Positions 43,841 through 52,713 of a stretch of 64,000 bases of DNA are shown piece after piece; position 1 is the first letter of the stretch; every line of letters begins with the position of its first letter. Below the pieces are notes generated by a model. The model did not search any database, was not told where the DNA came from, and was given only the letters and a program-made list of their open reading frames with translations. The position numbers and the translations under genes are program-made. This DNA comes from CAYTZN01 sp964442495 (GTDB lineage: Bacteria; Pseudomonadota; Gammaproteobacteria; Legionellales; Legionellaceae). The stretch lies in assembly GCA_964442495.1 (NCBI GenBank), contig CAYTZN010000007.1, positions 46,948 through 110,947 on the forward strand, in the 5' to 3' direction.

Positions 43841-44206
43841 CCCTGAACGATCCTCCCTTTTTATATAGGAGCCTCCAATTGAGCCTCCTTGTTTATCTGA
43901 AGTAACATTTTCAGCAATATTTTCCTCTATTCTCATTCTTTGGCGAGAGATATTAACGGCTAGGTTTGCATTTTTAGTCGTTAGCGGAAGAGAAGAGACA
44001 AGAATCCAGGGCTCTGTATTAGATTTAGAGTACAATTTGCTTTTCCCAGAGCGGCTTGGTTTTTTATTATTATTTTTATGCCTCTTTTTATTTTTTCCCT
44101 TATATGCGACAAAATACGCAGGGATCTTTCCTTCTTTGGTTAAAACACCATGCCCTAAGTAGCTGGGCTTTGCCGTCGCTTGCTTGAGGTTGTTTTTTGA
44201 ACACAT
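43823..44206 (-). pseudogene. Truncated IS4-family transposase remnant
   Basis: The 127-residue frame contains the C-terminal IS4 transposase signature: a Lys/Asn-rich segment (KGKNKKRHKNNNKKPSR), then EPWILVSSLPL, and the catalytic-region ISRQRMRIEENIAEN, which matches the usual YxxRMxIEExFR pattern. The N-terminal two thirds, with the first two catalytic acids, are missing, and the C-terminus stops within repeat family A. It is therefore a degraded fragment, not an active transposase. Confidence 0.8.
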
Positions 44207-44224
44207 TGGTCTATTATTAAAGTA

Positions 44225-45481
44225 ATGGGTGGTGTCTTATTGGTTGGTGCAAGCATGGCAATATTGGATAATCTTCGTGTGATGTTGGCCAAAATTTATG
44301 GCTTTGCTGCAAACGGCAGCGAAGCTTCCACCAACGATATACCGCCTTCAAAAACTGAAGGGCAGAAGAATAAACCGCGGGGTTTTGAGGAACTTTCAAT
44401 ATACAGTGGTGAAACGTTTTCTCCTAATGTCATGGATTGGGAGCAAGTCCCAGAGGCTTTGGTTCAAGACGTGCAAGTGTCTTGTGAAAATGCTTTGAAA
44501 CAAATAGAGATAATGTTTGGTGTATATTGGTATCGTGATGAGCATGCCGAAGAGCTTGTTTATGCACAATTGAATGTGAAAAAAATACTAAACTATGCAA
44601 GTGAGTATTTTGAGTTGGCACGTGATAAATCGACCGCATCAGTGCCTCCCATAGACAACCTCACCTACCATCGATTACTTCAACAACTTAATACGGATAT
44701 GACGCCTGTAAAGCTTGCGGTGTTTCATGTAAGAGAGGCTTTTTTGCATCAGCTCATTGTTCTTGACTCAAAGTATAAAGCTTTGGAAATTCAGAATGGT
44801 AAGGGCGCTCAGCCCACTTACAGAAGGCTTGACGGCATTTTTTTAGAGCTTACTCAGTTAAAACAGGATGTGCTTGATAGCCCGCCAGTTATTGCTAGAG
44901 AGTATTTTGATAAATTAACCAAAGTCACCGAGGACATCATGGCTTTTGAAAAGGAGCTAGCGCTGACTGCTCGTGTGTTTGTACAACAAAAGCGCCGGCA
45001 ATCGATTCCTGAAATAACCGCTCTTAAAGACATGCTTGATAAACTAGCTCTAGAACGGGGCTCTCTTGATAAGATGGATCAACGAGAAGCGCTTTTAAAA
45101 ACGCTGACAAATGAGCTTGAAATGGCTTTAGATGATTATAGTAGTCATCCTAATCCTTCTAAAAACACCCTTATTTTACAATCGGTTGAGTCTTTAAAAA
45201 AAGAGTTATCCTCGGAGCGTTTAAATCAATTGTCAGATGAGCTTGCAGTGTCTTTTATTGATTTTATACATGTGTTGATAAAGCCGTTAAGCGGCCTTGT
45301 CCAACGAGGGGATACAAAGGCTTATAACCCCATGTTTTTTGCAAATACCTCAAAAACCAAGATAACCTCATCAGATGAAAATACGCTTAAGGCTTTAGAC
45401 GAGCTTAACTTTTTACTGAAGCAGCGTTCTGTTCGGTACAAGCTTACATCGCAAGAAAAAACAACCACACGTCTACCCTAA
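44225..45481 (+). CDS. Unrecognised helical protein, possible effector
   Basis: I do not recognise this 418-residue protein. It is predominantly helical and polar, with heptad-like stretches around ALKQIEIMFGVYWYRDEHAE, ITALKDMLDKLALERGSLDK and TLILQSVESLKKELSSERL. There is no signal peptide after the first short hydrophobic stretch (MGGVLLVGASMAILDN). The C-terminus is polar with a TTTRLP end. ATG 44225 or ATG 44255 is possible. It lies between an IS remnant and the HTH-like protein gene, an accessory patch, so a secreted Dot/Icm substrate is plausible but unproven. Confidence 0.75.
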   Translation: MGGVLLVGASMAILDNLRVMLAKIYGFAANGSEASTNDIPPSKTEGQKNKPRGFEELSIYSGETFSPNVMDWEQVPEALVQDVQVSCENALKQIEIMFGVYWYRDEHAEELVYAQLNVKKILNYASEYFELARDKSTASVPPIDNLTYHRLLQQLNTDMTPVKLAVFHVREAFLHQLIVLDSKYKALEIQNGKGAQPTYRRLDGIFLELTQLKQDVLDSPPVIAREYFDKLTKVTEDIMAFEKELALTARVFVQQKRRQSIPEITALKDMLDKLALERGSLDKMDQREALLKTLTNELEMALDDYSSHPNPSKNTLILQSVESLKKELSSERLNQLSDELAVSFIDFIHVLIKPLSGLVQRGDTKAYNPMFFANTSKTKITSSDENTLKALDELNFLLKQRSVRYKLTSQEKTTTRLP

Positions 45482-45523
45482 GTTGACGAAATAAAAATGA
45501 TCGGGGTGGTCGCTTTGGTATGT

Positions 45524-46516
45524 TTAGGAATTTTTGGCCTTAAATGTTTTATGCGTGTCATTTGCAGTGAGCTCCAGGCTTAGTAATGGAGTAGCTGCTC
45601 TTTTCCAAAAGCCAGCATTGGATATTAGGCTTTGTGGTTCAGTTTTTTGGGGGATGGTGCCAACCTTCGTAAACACAGGCTCTATAGTATTCTCTGTGGT
45701 ATTTGTATTTAGCAAGGGAAGGAGAAGGGGATCATTTAAAAACGCTTCCCAGGAGGGCGGAGACTCTTCAAGGTCGTTAAACAACGGTTTAAGCGCGGGG
45801 TCATTTAAGAAATCCATCCATAGGTCTTCTGTTTCAGATGCAACGGATTTGTTTAGAGTCGTTAACGGGGCTTTTTGAGTTGCGGGGGTGGTTGTCGTGT
45901 AATGGATGCTTGGCACGGGAACGAAAATGTTGGGTTCCTTTTCATTGATCGTGCTAGGAGTTTCCCACGAGCTTGCATTGATGATGTTTGGTTTTTTGAA
46001 GAGAGCCTGAGCGGTAATGTCATAACAACTGGCAAAGCGTTGAGCTAGCGTTTCTGGTTCGTTCCATTTCAACTCTTCAAGTGTTACCGAGACACCACTG
46101 GTGTCTCGGTAGACAATAAGAATATGTTTTAAAGCTGAATCAGATATGCCTAAACTTGCTGCAATATGGTTTAACCCATATTGCATAAATAATCTGCAGT
46201 AGGCGTGAACATATCTTAATGTAATGGTTTTTTTATATTCAGGCTTGTGTTTTCGAGTCATTAGGGGCGTGTTATATTGTTCGCCATATAATTTACTTAA
46301 GGTTTCTGGCGTGTTAACCGTTAAATCTTGGTACGTTAGGTGTCTTTTAAAAGGAATTCCTTTTGAATGATCTTCAAATGGGAATGTGGCTAAACGCCTA
46401 AGCAATGTGAGGTAATTAATGTTTGTCATCAGACTAACATTATCTAATTTTAACTTTTTTAGAGCAAGCTCATGAACGGTGGCCAGTGTTGTGCTGTTAG
46501 TGTTTTTTTTTGGCAT
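45524..46516 (-). CDS. Unrecognised modular protein, HTH-like repeats and acidic W/F motifs (family member 1)
   Basis: This 330-residue protein from ATG 46516 is not one I recognise. AAGGA lies 7 nt upstream of that ATG; the frame is open further to 46594 with no ribosome site. Residues about 25-165 hold two similar units, each ending in a TPETLSKLYGEQYN or EPETLAQRFASCYD stretch. The second unit contains an HTH-like helix pair (HIAASLGISDSALKHIL, residues 117-133). A Pro/Thr/Ser-rich linker follows, then two near-tandem motifs, LWMDFLNDPALKPLF (232-246) and SWEAFLNDPLLLPLL (255-269). Layout and start resemble the gene at 63372-62242. It follows the ABC-2 permease after about 60 nt. Confidence 0.75.
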   Translation of the reverse strand: MPKKNTNSTTLATVHELALKKLKLDNVSLMTNINYLTLLRRLATFPFEDHSKGIPFKRHLTYQDLTVNTPETLSKLYGEQYNTPLMTRKHKPEYKKTITLRYVHAYCRLFMQYGLNHIAASLGISDSALKHILIVYRDTSGVSVTLEELKWNEPETLAQRFASCYDITAQALFKKPNIINASSWETPSTINEKEPNIFVPVPSIHYTTTTPATQKAPLTTLNKSVASETEDLWMDFLNDPALKPLFNDLEESPPSWEAFLNDPLLLPLLNTNTTENTIEPVFTKVGTIPQKTEPQSLISNAGFWKRAATPLLSLELTANDTHKTFKAKNS

Positions 46517-46577
46517 GCGCATGTCCTTGTATACATAGATTTTAGGCAAGTTATTTTTTGATGGGCTAAATGGAAAA

Positions 46578-47351
46578 TTAATCGTGCAGCCCAATTCCTT
46601 TTTTAAGCAAAACCACGTTAAGAATAATTAAACTCACTAACATAATACAAATGATGCTCATGGAAAGTATCATGTTGATTTCTTGATGACCAATCATGGC
46701 CTCACGCAGGGCATTTACCATGTAGAAAATGGGGTTAAAATAGGAAACCTTTTGCCAGAAAAGCGGTAGCATGCTGGTGGCATAAAATACACCGCCCAAG
46801 TAGGTCATGGGGGCTAAGATAAAAGTAGGCACTAATGCTACATCATCGAAGGTGCGAGCTAACATGCCATTCGTAAAGCCTGCTAGAGAGAACAATGCGG
46901 CAACCAATATGACCACCAAAAAAGTCATGGGAAGGCGAGTGAGATCAACGTCTAAGAAAAAACAAGCAACGGCATATACAAGTGCTGCTACAATAACCCC
47001 TCGTAATACACCGCTTAAAGTATACCCAAGTAGCAATAAACCATAGTGCATGGGGCTCACCAGCATTTCTTCAATGTTTTTTTGAAAACGCGCGCCAAAA
47101 AGAGACGTTGAAACGTTTGAGTATGCATTCGTGATGACCGTCATCATGACAAGGCCTGGTGCTATAAAGGTTGCATAATCAATGCCATGGATGGGTCCTA
47201 AACGATGTCCAATGACGGTTCCAAAGATAAGAAAATACAAAAGGGTGGTTATTACGGGTGGCAAAAAAACCTGACTTGCAATGCGAAACATCCGTACTAA
47301 TTCACGGCGTATGAGGGTATAAAGAGCAATAAGCTGTTCATTAATGGTCAT
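46578..47351 (-). CDS. ABC-2 type transporter permease
   Basis: This is the inner-membrane permease half of an ABC-2 exporter similar to E. coli YadH. It has six hydrophobic segments. The conserved ABC-2 stretch is GARFQKNIEEMLVSPMHY, followed by GGVFYATSMLPLFWQKVSYF, NPIFYMVNALREAMIGH and the N-terminal RELVRMFRIASQVFLPPV. At 257 residues it is normal. The start overlaps the ATPase gene by 11 nt. The substrate is not predictable. Confidence 0.9.
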   Translation of the reverse strand: MTINEQLIALYTLIRRELVRMFRIASQVFLPPVITTLLYFLIFGTVIGHRLGPIHGIDYATFIAPGLVMMTVITNAYSNVSTSLFGARFQKNIEEMLVSPMHYGLLLLGYTLSGVLRGVIVAALVYAVACFFLDVDLTRLPMTFLVVILVAALFSLAGFTNGMLARTFDDVALVPTFILAPMTYLGGVFYATSMLPLFWQKVSYFNPIFYMVNALREAMIGHQEINMILSMSIICIMLVSLIILNVVLLKKGIGLHD

Positions 47352-48255
47352 GGTGGATGAGATCCATAAAAAGTTCCTCTAGACGGTTGGTTTTGTTTCG
47401 CATGCTGTGAACATGAATGCCATTTTGGTTCAGCACTGTAAACACTTCATTCAGCGTATGTTGGCTCTCAATTCTTAATTCAAAATTATTTGTGTCTAAT
47501 TTAATGCCGATGAAGGGCGTTAGATCAGGTAATGTATTAATCGGCTCAACGGTATCTAAAACAAAGGTTTGATGATGAAGGTTCTGTAGCAACTTCTTCA
47601 TTGAGGTATTTTCAACAATAACCCCTTTATCGATGATAGCAATTTTTTTGCACAATTGTTCCGCTTCTTCCAAGTAGTGTGTTGTAAGAATAATGGTTGT
47701 GCCTTCTTTATTTGTGCGGGTTAAAAAATCCCACATTTCACGCCGAATTTCAATGTCAACGCCTGCTGTCGGCTCATCAAGAATGAGTACTTTGGGTTTG
47801 TGTATTAACGCTCGGGCAATCATTAACCGGCGCTTCATTCCACCGGACAAGTGGCGCACAATGGTGTGTCGCTTACCCCAGAGCCCTAGCTGTTTTAAGA
47901 GTGATTCTGCATAAGGCGCGGCATGTTTACGCAAAATGCCATAATAGCCTGCTTGATTGATTAAAATTTCCTCACACGTTTCAAAAATATTGAGGTTAAT
48001 TTCTTGTGGGACTAAACCTAGGCATGCTTTAGCTCGCGCGGGCTCTTTATCCAAGTCATAACCGTTAATATGAATAGCGCCCGAGCTTTTTGTTAAAAGA
48101 GTGGTGATTAAGCCAATAGTGGTCGATTTTCCAGCGCCGTTTGCGCCCAATAAAGCAAAAAAATCGCCTGTTTTGACGGTCAAGTCGATGCCTTTTAAGG
48201 CTTCCACCCCGTTGGCATAGGTTTTTTTTAATTGGCGGATGTCTAGTGCATACAT
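47341..48255 (-). CDS. ABC transporter ATP-binding protein (YadG-like)
   Basis: This is the ATPase of the ABC-2 exporter with the following permease. Walker A is LGANGAGKSTTIGLI, the signature is LSGGMKRRLMIARAL, Walker B is LILDEPTAGVDIEIR, and the switch His is in ILTTHYLEEAEQ. The C-terminal about 90 residues form a regulatory extension as in YadG and drug exporters. At 304 residues the length is typical. Confidence 0.92.
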   Translation of the reverse strand: MYALDIRQLKKTYANGVEALKGIDLTVKTGDFFALLGANGAGKSTTIGLITTLLTKSSGAIHINGYDLDKEPARAKACLGLVPQEINLNIFETCEEILINQAGYYGILRKHAAPYAESLLKQLGLWGKRHTIVRHLSGGMKRRLMIARALIHKPKVLILDEPTAGVDIEIRREMWDFLTRTNKEGTTIILTTHYLEEAEQLCKKIAIIDKGVIVENTSMKKLLQNLHHQTFVLDTVEPINTLPDLTPFIGIKLDTNNFELRIESQHTLNEVFTVLNQNGIHVHSMRNKTNRLEELFMDLIHHDH

Positions 48256-48411
48256 GGGTTAATTTCATGCTAAAAAAACTAGTATACATGAGAATATCGC
48301 AAAGATTGAATCCATGGTTCTTGTTTATTTAAGGTAAGGGCATGTTTGAAATAAAAAAGGCGGTAAGATTTTTTAGCGGTGGTTGTAGTCTCCCCTTTTA
48401 TGTCTTAACGT

Positions 48412-48515
48412 TTGCCGCAGGGACCATGACTCTAGCCAGATTTCTGGGTACCGCGCTAAAGCGCGGTAAGTTGGGGACCAGGTTATTTAATAGCCGTTTA
48501 TGCTCTTAGCCTGCT
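48412..48515 (+). repeat. Dispersed repeat family B, copy 2
   Basis: It contains GCAGGGACCATGACTCTAGC, then ACCGCGCTAAAGCGCGGT (a strong hairpin), GGTAAGTTGGGGACCAGG, TTATTTAATAGC and TTATGCTCTTAGCCTGC, aligned in order with 11425-11530. It occupies the gap between the ABC ATPase gene and the OMP gene. The rest of 48256-48532 holds no gene I can support. Confidence 0.65.
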
Positions 48516-48532
48516 CTTAACGTCATTTAAAA

Positions 48533-49207
48533 TCACACATGGTAAAGAAGGGATATTCCAATAAAATTATTGTTTGTTTTGGCAGTAAAATTGGTGTTAA
48601 AAAGCGATGTATACATCTTCATTTTTTGATAGTCCGTATAGAAATAATCAACTGCAATACCAAAGGTTGGGTCAATGTCGAACATTGCCCCTACACCAAA
48701 GCGTCCGCCCCATACATTTTCACTGGCGTTAACGGGGGGGAGAAAAACATTTGCAGTTTGTTGAAATTTAAGGTCCCCATAGACGACACCCGCGCGGCCA
48801 TAGACTAGTAAATTTTGACCGATGATATAGCCTGGCAGTGCGTCGGCGGTGATGTAATCTTGAACGGTTAATTTATCGTTAAAGTGTGCGTAAGGGTATA
48901 AATAATCGGGGCGTCCATTAATCGTAATATCGTGGTTTGGAAAGCGAGTACCAATCTCTCCCCCTAGAAAAAATAAACTGGGTAACGTGTAGCCCCATCC
49001 TGCAAAAATATTGCCTAAATAGTTTTCATTATCAGCGTTATTGTGAATGGACAGACTGTTTAATGCATAGCTCGTGGTTAGATTATAGTTATCATAAGAC
49101 TTACCAAACCCGGCGCCCACGTAGAAACCGTCGCGAACATTGGCTTTTGCTAAGACTGAAAAGATGATTAAACTTATCAATGTTGCTGTTTTTGCTATTT
49201 TTTTCAT
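48533..49207 (-). CDS. Outer membrane beta-barrel protein (OMP_b-brl type)
   Basis: This 224-residue exported protein has a signal peptide (ATLISLIIFSVLAKA), alternating amphipathic strands and a C-terminal aromatic-hydrophobic end (FIGISLLYHV). Recognisable barrel features are VRDGFYVGAGFGKSYDNYNL, GNIFAGWGYTLP and VWGGRFGVGAMFDIDPT. The function is unknown; the family covers opacity- and OmpA-like small barrels. It is monocistronic. Confidence 0.85.
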   Translation of the reverse strand: MKKIAKTATLISLIIFSVLAKANVRDGFYVGAGFGKSYDNYNLTTSYALNSLSIHNNADNENYLGNIFAGWGYTLPSLFFLGGEIGTRFPNHDITINGRPDYLYPYAHFNDKLTVQDYITADALPGYIIGQNLLVYGRAGVVYGDLKFQQTANVFLPPVNASENVWGGRFGVGAMFDIDPTFGIAVDYFYTDYQKMKMYTSLFNTNFTAKTNNNFIGISLLYHV

Positions 49208-49272
49208 GATGACCTCAAAAATAATTGAATGGATAATAGGGGGTTAGATTTGTTGCGTCAATGTGTGTTTGC

Positions 49273-49884
49273 TCATGTAATAAGTGTCATAGGGCGAATT
49301 TTTAACCAGGAAGCAATGCTGTACCTTAATTGATAAGCGGTTAAAACTTCATGAGCGATATCACTGTTAAAACAGACCAGTCGATTGCCCAAAGGAAGAA
49401 TGGGTGGCCTAGGTTCATTATTTTCATTATACAAAACCAATTGTCCGCCGTTTTCATCGGACCATTCATCGTTTAGATAATAAACGCATGAAATTTTTCG
49501 GTCTTTTGTATTTGAAAATTGGTCGATATGTTTTTTATAAAAATGATGGGCTTGGTAAACTGCAAAATGTGCTTCAATATCAATAAGACCAAGAAATAGC
49601 GATTGATTCAGTGCATCGCGAAGCTGTTCCATTGCCTTAAAATAAAGAGAAATGGCTTCATTTGCAGAGGGTTTATCAAGCCAAAAAATAGCATCATTTC
49701 GAATGGAGGGATTCGTGTTTTTTTGATGTTGATGGCCGATTTTAGAGGGCTTAAATTTTCCTTGTTGATAGAGTATTTCCAGGGTGCTTCGTAAAGACTG
49801 ATAGGTCTTTTCTTCAAAAAAACCATCAATAACATGAAAACCATGGGTGCAGAGCCCTTCTGTGATATTGGTGTGCATAGACAA
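49273..49884 (-). CDS. 2-oxoglutarate/Fe(II)-dependent oxygenase (prolyl hydroxylase-like)
   Basis: This 203-residue protein has the double-stranded beta-helix iron site: HID (HxD) in YKKHIDQFSNTKD, the distal His in DIAHEVL, and the 2OG-binding Arg in LRYSIASWLKIRP. GGQLVLYNENN lies between them as in SM-20/P4H-type enzymes. The substrate is unknown; bacterial relatives hydroxylate ribosomal proteins or EF-Tu. There is no signal peptide. Confidence 0.88.
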   Translation of the reverse strand: MSMHTNITEGLCTHGFHVIDGFFEEKTYQSLRSTLEILYQQGKFKPSKIGHQHQKNTNPSIRNDAIFWLDKPSANEAISLYFKAMEQLRDALNQSLFLGLIDIEAHFAVYQAHHFYKKHIDQFSNTKDRKISCVYYLNDEWSDENGGQLVLYNENNEPRPPILPLGNRLVCFNSDIAHEVLTAYQLRYSIASWLKIRPMTLIT

Positions 49885-49976
49885 AGTATAAAAGAGGGTT
49901 GTTAGGCGGTAGTGTATTCTACACGAGATGCTCTTAAATGCATCTTATGGTTAAGCACAAAAGACCTCATTTTCGC

Positions 49977-50687
49977 CTACATATTTTGCATACCAAGGCT
50001 TGATAATTGTGTTTGGTGGGTTTTCCAATCCGGCATGAAGCGAGTCATTAATTGATAAAAACGCGCATTATGACTGGCTTCTAGTAAATGTACCATTTCA
50101 TGCACTAAAACATACTCAAGGCAGAGAGGCGGTTTTTTTATTAGAACAAGGTTTAAGCAAATCCGCTTAGAGCGAATATTGCAAGAGCCCCAGCGTGTTT
50201 TCATCGTTCTACAGCGCCAATCAGAGACGGTTACCCCCATGATGGGTTGCCACTTTTTAATTAAAGTCGGCACTATCGATTGCATTTGGGTTTGGTACCA
50301 TTTGTTGAGCGAGGATTTCTTTTCATGAGTGGAGGCATGGGGTTTGATGTTTAAGATTATCTTATCGTTGGTTAAGATGATGGGAGTTCTAACTGAGCTA
50401 TTTTCAACATGTAGCGTATATGCCTCGCCTAGAAAATAATGTTGTTCACCCGTCTGCATTTGCGGCTCACGCGTGGTGGGTCTTTCTTGCATGCGTGCAC
50501 GCTCTTTATGCAGCCATTCTTTTTTCATGTGCAGTTGTTGCAATATATGGTTTAGGCTTAATCTTAACGGGGCACTAACACGAACTCGTCCATCAGGTGG
50601 GTAAATACGTAAATGCATATTTTTAATGGGCTTACGCAATATTTCTATAGGTATGCCATCGATTTCGATTTGGTCACTTGCCATCAA
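49977..50687 (-). CDS. YgjP-like metallopeptidase domain protein
   Basis: This protein of the DUF45/YgjP (SprT-like) family has the zinc motif HEMVH in the segment YVLVHEMVHLLEASHNARFY and a following His. The conserved WRCRTMKTRWGSCN stretch is diagnostic. At 236 residues it is normal. The first two codons are both ATG (50687, 50684). The function in the cell is not established. Confidence 0.88.
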   Translation of the reverse strand: MMASDQIEIDGIPIEILRKPIKNMHLRIYPPDGRVRVSAPLRLSLNHILQQLHMKKEWLHKERARMQERPTTREPQMQTGEQHYFLGEAYTLHVENSSVRTPIILTNDKIILNIKPHASTHEKKSSLNKWYQTQMQSIVPTLIKKWQPIMGVTVSDWRCRTMKTRWGSCNIRSKRICLNLVLIKKPPLCLEYVLVHEMVHLLEASHNARFYQLMTRFMPDWKTHQTQLSSLGMQNM

Positions 50688-50722
50688 CAGAGTCTATTTC
50701 CTAAAAATAGCCCATGATAGCA

Positions 50723-51004
50723 TTAGCGCTGATCGGGAATACAGGGGCTATCCATATATTCACCATTTACGGTTAAAATCATGTTGACATTGGCGCGTTG
50801 GTAGCGAACCAAAGTGTCATAATCTCGTTGAGAAACATACACTTGTGTATTGCCACAATAAACCAAGGCTGGCGCCGTACGTGTGGGTTTTACATGCAGT
50901 GGCACATCACATTCCCAACGAAAACGAGTTAAATCACAGTTTGCATATGCCTGGTTGAAAGGAAAAACCAATACCATTAAAGCAAGGGACCATGTTTTTA
51001 TCAT
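50723..51004 (-). CDS. Small exported protein of unknown function
   Basis: A mature protein of about 75 residues follows a clear signal peptide (IKTWSLALMVLVFPFNQAYA). It contains four Cys residues (ANCDLTRFRWECDVPLHV, VYCGNT, DSPCIP), so disulfides are likely. The frame is open to 51025, but ATG 51004 (MIKTWSLAL) gives a clean signal. It lies between the methyltransferase and YgjP genes on the same strand. I do not recognise the family. Confidence 0.75.
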   Translation of the reverse strand: MIKTWSLALMVLVFPFNQAYANCDLTRFRWECDVPLHVKPTRTAPALVYCGNTQVYVSQRDYDTLVRYQRANVNMILTVNGEYMDSPCIPDQR

Positions 51005-51076
51005 GTAATTGCTCCATTGATGCATACTGACTTTATCGTCCGTTTATGGCTCTTCTTTAATCAAGGGTGTTTAGCG

Positions 51077-51529
51077 TTAAGATTCATGCCTTAAAAGCGC
51101 TATTTTATAGGGAAGAGCATCCTCTCGTCCCATATACCCTCCTTGATTATGTTTGCCGATAATCCGATGGCAGGGAATAAACAAGGCGAGTGGGTTTTTT
51201 TTGCATGCTTGCCCAATGGCTCGAGGGCTACTTTGTAACATGGTTGCAAGCTCCCCATAGGTCATGGTTCTTCCTCCTGGTATCACAAGAAGGGCATTCC
51301 AAACGAGTTGTTGATAGCTGCTGCCTAAGGGATGAAGAGGTAGTTGAAAGTGATGATGAGGGTTTTTGTCGTAGGCTTTGAGTTGTGCGGCAATTTGAAT
51401 GCCCAGAGGCGTGGTTGCCTGCTGTGCGTTGTGTATGGTTTTAGTGAAGACAGAACGATAAATATAATGCTCATCGTATGTCACTTCAAGCCAGCCTGCT
51501 GGGGTATTGAATGTGGATACGATAAGCAT
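51077..51529 (-). CDS. ogt: Methylated-DNA-[protein]-cysteine S-methyltransferase
   Basis: This is a suicide DNA-repair protein that removes O6-alkyl groups from guanine. The acceptor-cysteine motif is IPCHRI, within LALFIPCHRIIGKHNQGG. The DNA-binding HTH region is TMTYGELATMLQSSPRAIGQ. At 150 residues it is the short Ogt/Ada-C type. It lies 23 nt after rplS and may be part of the same transcript. Confidence 0.93.
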   Translation of the reverse strand: MLIVSTFNTPAGWLEVTYDEHYIYRSVFTKTIHNAQQATTPLGIQIAAQLKAYDKNPHHHFQLPLHPLGSSYQQLVWNALLVIPGGRTMTYGELATMLQSSPRAIGQACKKNPLALFIPCHRIIGKHNQGGYMGREDALPYKIALLRHES

Positions 51530-51552
51530 GAAGTATCTAATTGCGTAGGCGA

Positions 51553-51918
51553 TTAATCAGCTTTTTTGCCTGGCAATTTTTCTTTGATGCGCGCAGCACG
51601 GCCTGCTAAGTTACGTAAATAATAAAGTTTAGCACGACGTACGTCACCACGGCGCTTTACGGTAATACTATCAACAACAGGGCTATACGTTTGGAAAACA
51701 CGCTCAACGCCCACGTTGTGTGAAATTTTACGTACAGTAAAAGCAGAATGTAGACCACGGTTTCGCTTAGCAATCACAATGCCTTCGAATGCCTGCAAAC
51801 GCTCGCGAGCACCTTCTTTCACTTTAACTTGTACTAATACCGTATCGCCTGGGTTAAATTCCGGTATTTCTTTGCCTTGCATTTGCTCGGCGTTAATTTG
51901 ATCAATTATATTGCTCAT
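51553..51918 (-). CDS. rplS: 50S ribosomal protein L19
   Basis: L19 is a structural protein at the 30S-50S interface. Conserved features are FNPGDTVLVQVKVKEGARERL, FEGIVIAKRNRGLHSAFTVR and VERVFQTYSPVV. At 121 residues the length is normal with the usual basic tail. It is the last gene of rpsP-rimM-trmD-rplS. Confidence 0.97.
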   Translation of the reverse strand: MSNIIDQINAEQMQGKEIPEFNPGDTVLVQVKVKEGARERLQAFEGIVIAKRNRGLHSAFTVRKISHNVGVERVFQTYSPVVDSITVKRRGDVRRAKLYYLRNLAGRAARIKEKLPGKKAD

Positions 51919-51942
51919 TGTGGTTGCTCCTAAAATGGCACA

Positions 51943-52707
51943 TTATTTCTGGCGCGTTCCTTCACAGGAATCAGCGTGTTCTTGTTTAAATTCGACAAGC
52001 AATTGCATGTCGGTAGTGTTTAATTCAAAATTTTCTAATAAGTCTGGTCGTTTTATCCAGGTTTGTCCTAAGGACTGCTTTCTTCTCCAGCGTTCAATAT
52101 CACGATGGCTTCCACCTAACAGCACGTCTGGTACACGAAGGCCATTAATGACGGCAGGGCGCGTGTAGTGCGGACAATCCAATAACCCATTCATAAACGA
52201 GTCCTGTTCGGCAGAGGCATGGTGTCCAAGGCTTCCTGGTAACAAGCGCACCAAGGCATCAATAAAAACCATTGCCGCTAACTCTCCACCACTTAAAACA
52301 AAATCGCCCAGAGACCATTCCTCATCGACTTCATGGGTGATGATCCGTTCGTCAATCCCTTCATACCTTCCAGCAATAAAAAGCAACGATTGCTGGTTTT
52401 TCGCAAGTTGATTTAAATCAGCTTGTCGAATTACTCTTCCTTGTGGGCTTAAGTAAATGGTTTTACAGGTTGTAGGCATCTGGGTTTTAGCATGAGTTAT
52501 TGCTAGTTGCAAAGGCTCATACATCATGACCATGCCTGGCCCACCGCCGTAGGGTTTATCATCTACTTGGCGATAAAGGCCACTTGCCCATTCTCTGGGG
52601 TTCCAGTACTCAATTTTTGCTAAACCTTGCTCGATTGAACGCCCTGTTACACCGAGTTTAAGGCCTGCAAACAGCTCTGGTATTAAACTGATAACCCCCA
52701 TATGCAT
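51943..52707 (-). CDS. trmD: tRNA (guanine37-N1)-methyltransferase
   Basis: TrmD methylates G37 of tRNAs reading CNN and prevents frameshifting. The N-terminal MHMGVISLIPELFAGL matches E. coli's N-terminus and selects ATG 52707 over 52710 and 52701. The knot region has LLFIAGRYEGIDERII and EEWSLGDFVLSGGELAAM. The C-terminal DVLLGGSHRDIERWRR is diagnostic. It lies within the ribosomal operon. Confidence 0.97.
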   Translation of the reverse strand: MHMGVISLIPELFAGLKLGVTGRSIEQGLAKIEYWNPREWASGLYRQVDDKPYGGGPGMVMMYEPLQLAITHAKTQMPTTCKTIYLSPQGRVIRQADLNQLAKNQQSLLFIAGRYEGIDERIITHEVDEEWSLGDFVLSGGELAAMVFIDALVRLLPGSLGHHASAEQDSFMNGLLDCPHYTRPAVINGLRVPDVLLGGSHRDIERWRRKQSLGQTWIKRPDLLENFELNTTDMQLLVEFKQEHADSCEGTRQK

Positions 52708-52713
52708 CATGAG

